DNA from: ENR-C587 sp942493235
GTDB lineage: Bacteria; Bacteroidota; Ignavibacteria; Kapaibacteriales; UBA2268
Assembly (NCBI GenBank): GCA_942493235.1
Contig: OW818676.1
Span: 3,844,001 to 3,908,000, forward strand
Direction: 5' to 3'
DNA: 64,000 nt
Below are positions 63,682 through 64,000 of this stretch, piece by piece. The notes below the pieces were generated by a model, which was given only the letters and a program-made list of their open reading frames with translations, ran no database searches and was not told where the DNA came from. Position numbers and translations under genes: made by a program. The number at the start of each line of letters is the position of its first letter. Within the stretch, counting starts at the first letter, position 1.

Positions 63682-63910
63682 TAGAATAAAATTACTTCTT
63701 TCACAAATAGTGGCTACAGAGGCTGTGAAACAACTATGCTTATTAGGAGATTTTCGAAAATATCAAATTAAATAAGTACCTATTAATCTAACGGTTAAGC
63801 GTCAGATTGCATTGCCGACAAATGAATTAATTCGAGCTTTGCAACATTCATAGCATTCAAATATTTTATATTTGCTTAAATAGAATATTTTTGATATTTT
63901 TGGAATATAT

Positions 63911-63928
63911 TTGTTATAATACAAGATT
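63911..63928 (+). promoter_or_regulatory. possible -10 element before the Rpn-type gene
   Basis: TTTGTTATAATACAAG contains a consensus-like TATAAT, about 25 bases before the start codon at 63945. The -35 region is not convincing, so this is a weak call. Confidence 0.35.
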
Positions 63929-63944
63929 TAGATAGAGGCACAAT

Positions 63945-64000
63945 ATGATAATAGCTAATCCAATATATGATACGGTATTCAAAAAACTGATGGAAGACAC
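63945..64000 (+). CDS. start of Rpn/PD-(D/E)XK nuclease-family transposase-like gene, 3' outside window
   Basis: Only the first 18 codons are visible: MIIANPIYDTVFKKLMED. NPIYDTVFKxLMED is the standard N-terminus of the Rpn (recombination-promoting nuclease, PD-(D/E)XK) family, whose members are abundant in Bacteroidota. GAGG lies just upstream of the ATG. The catalytic region is beyond the window, so activity cannot be judged. Confidence 0.7.
   Translation, partial: MIIANPIYDTVFKKLMED

Overview
This is an AT-rich window (roughly one third G+C by eye) from a flagellated Gram-negative bacterium. I infer the FCB (Bacteroidota/Chlorobiota) group. The support is a type IX secretion C-terminal sorting domain, long proteins built of choice-of-anchor D (ASH-like) repeats, a TonB-dependent receptor preceded by a small PPP-ended protein, and ribosomal protein S16 with a long Ala/Glu/Lys tail. 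The flagellar operon, the bacterial-type ProS and the mitochondrial-like citrate synthase suggest a deep lineage such as Ignavibacteria or Kapabacteria rather than classic Bacteroidia. That placement is inference.

Layout. 1-4.4 kb: 3'-incomplete IgGFc-binding/ASH surface protein, a tRNA-Val/Leu/Val cluster and an ArsR-type regulator. 5.4-6.6 kb: membrane PAS sensor with no output domain. 7-16.1 kb: one leftward flagellar operon, in transcription order an unknown 84-codon gene, flgF, flgG, flgA, flgH, flgI, flgJ with a transglycosylase domain, a flgN-like gene, a four-helix-bundle gene, flgK and flgL. This is the rod/ring/hook-junction set; hook, motor and export genes are absent here. 16.8-17.6 kb: MNT/HEPN toxin-antitoxin-like pair. 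17.9-21.7 kb: 1263-residue T9SS cargo with seven ASH repeats. 22-25.3 kb: three tail-collar (microcystin-dependent-like) proteins with a DUF6916-like protein and a GNAT acetyltransferase. 26-29.3 kb: lipoprotein serine hydrolase, membrane glycosyltransferase and gmhA. 29.6-30.7 kb: one-heme outer-membrane protein, followed by 1.2 kb of palindromic repeats.

32-64 kb is mostly core metabolism and envelope: M16 peptidase, DsbD, TonB receptor with a structured leader, two ABC systems, PNP, endonuclease III, a DUF2490-like protein, Ffh, S16, a REC-CheD fusion with an unknown partner, a lone sugar-type ABC permease, PBP4, PHP phosphoesterase, ProS, a KilA-N protein, an rRNA methyltransferase, citrate synthase, a membrane-anchored HdrD-like Fe-S oxidoreductase, tRNA-Ser, and the start of an Rpn-type nuclease gene that runs off the right end.

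The most unusual signal is non-coding. More than a dozen related inverted-repeat elements (120-400 bp) sit between genes. They form layered families inserted into one another like nested dolls: an outer TTGCAAAA element, a CCCCACGCT hairpin, a GAGGCTGTGTAAAAAC shell, and an inner GAGGYTGTCTAAAA element holding a GTCATTCTGA hairpin. Both empty and filled forms, and both relative orientations, are present. No transposase is encoded here, so they look like a non-autonomous (MITE-like) family active until fairly recently. The REC-CheD fusion, the four-helix-bundle protein between flgN and flgK, and the one-heme porin-like protein are the best protein-level leads.
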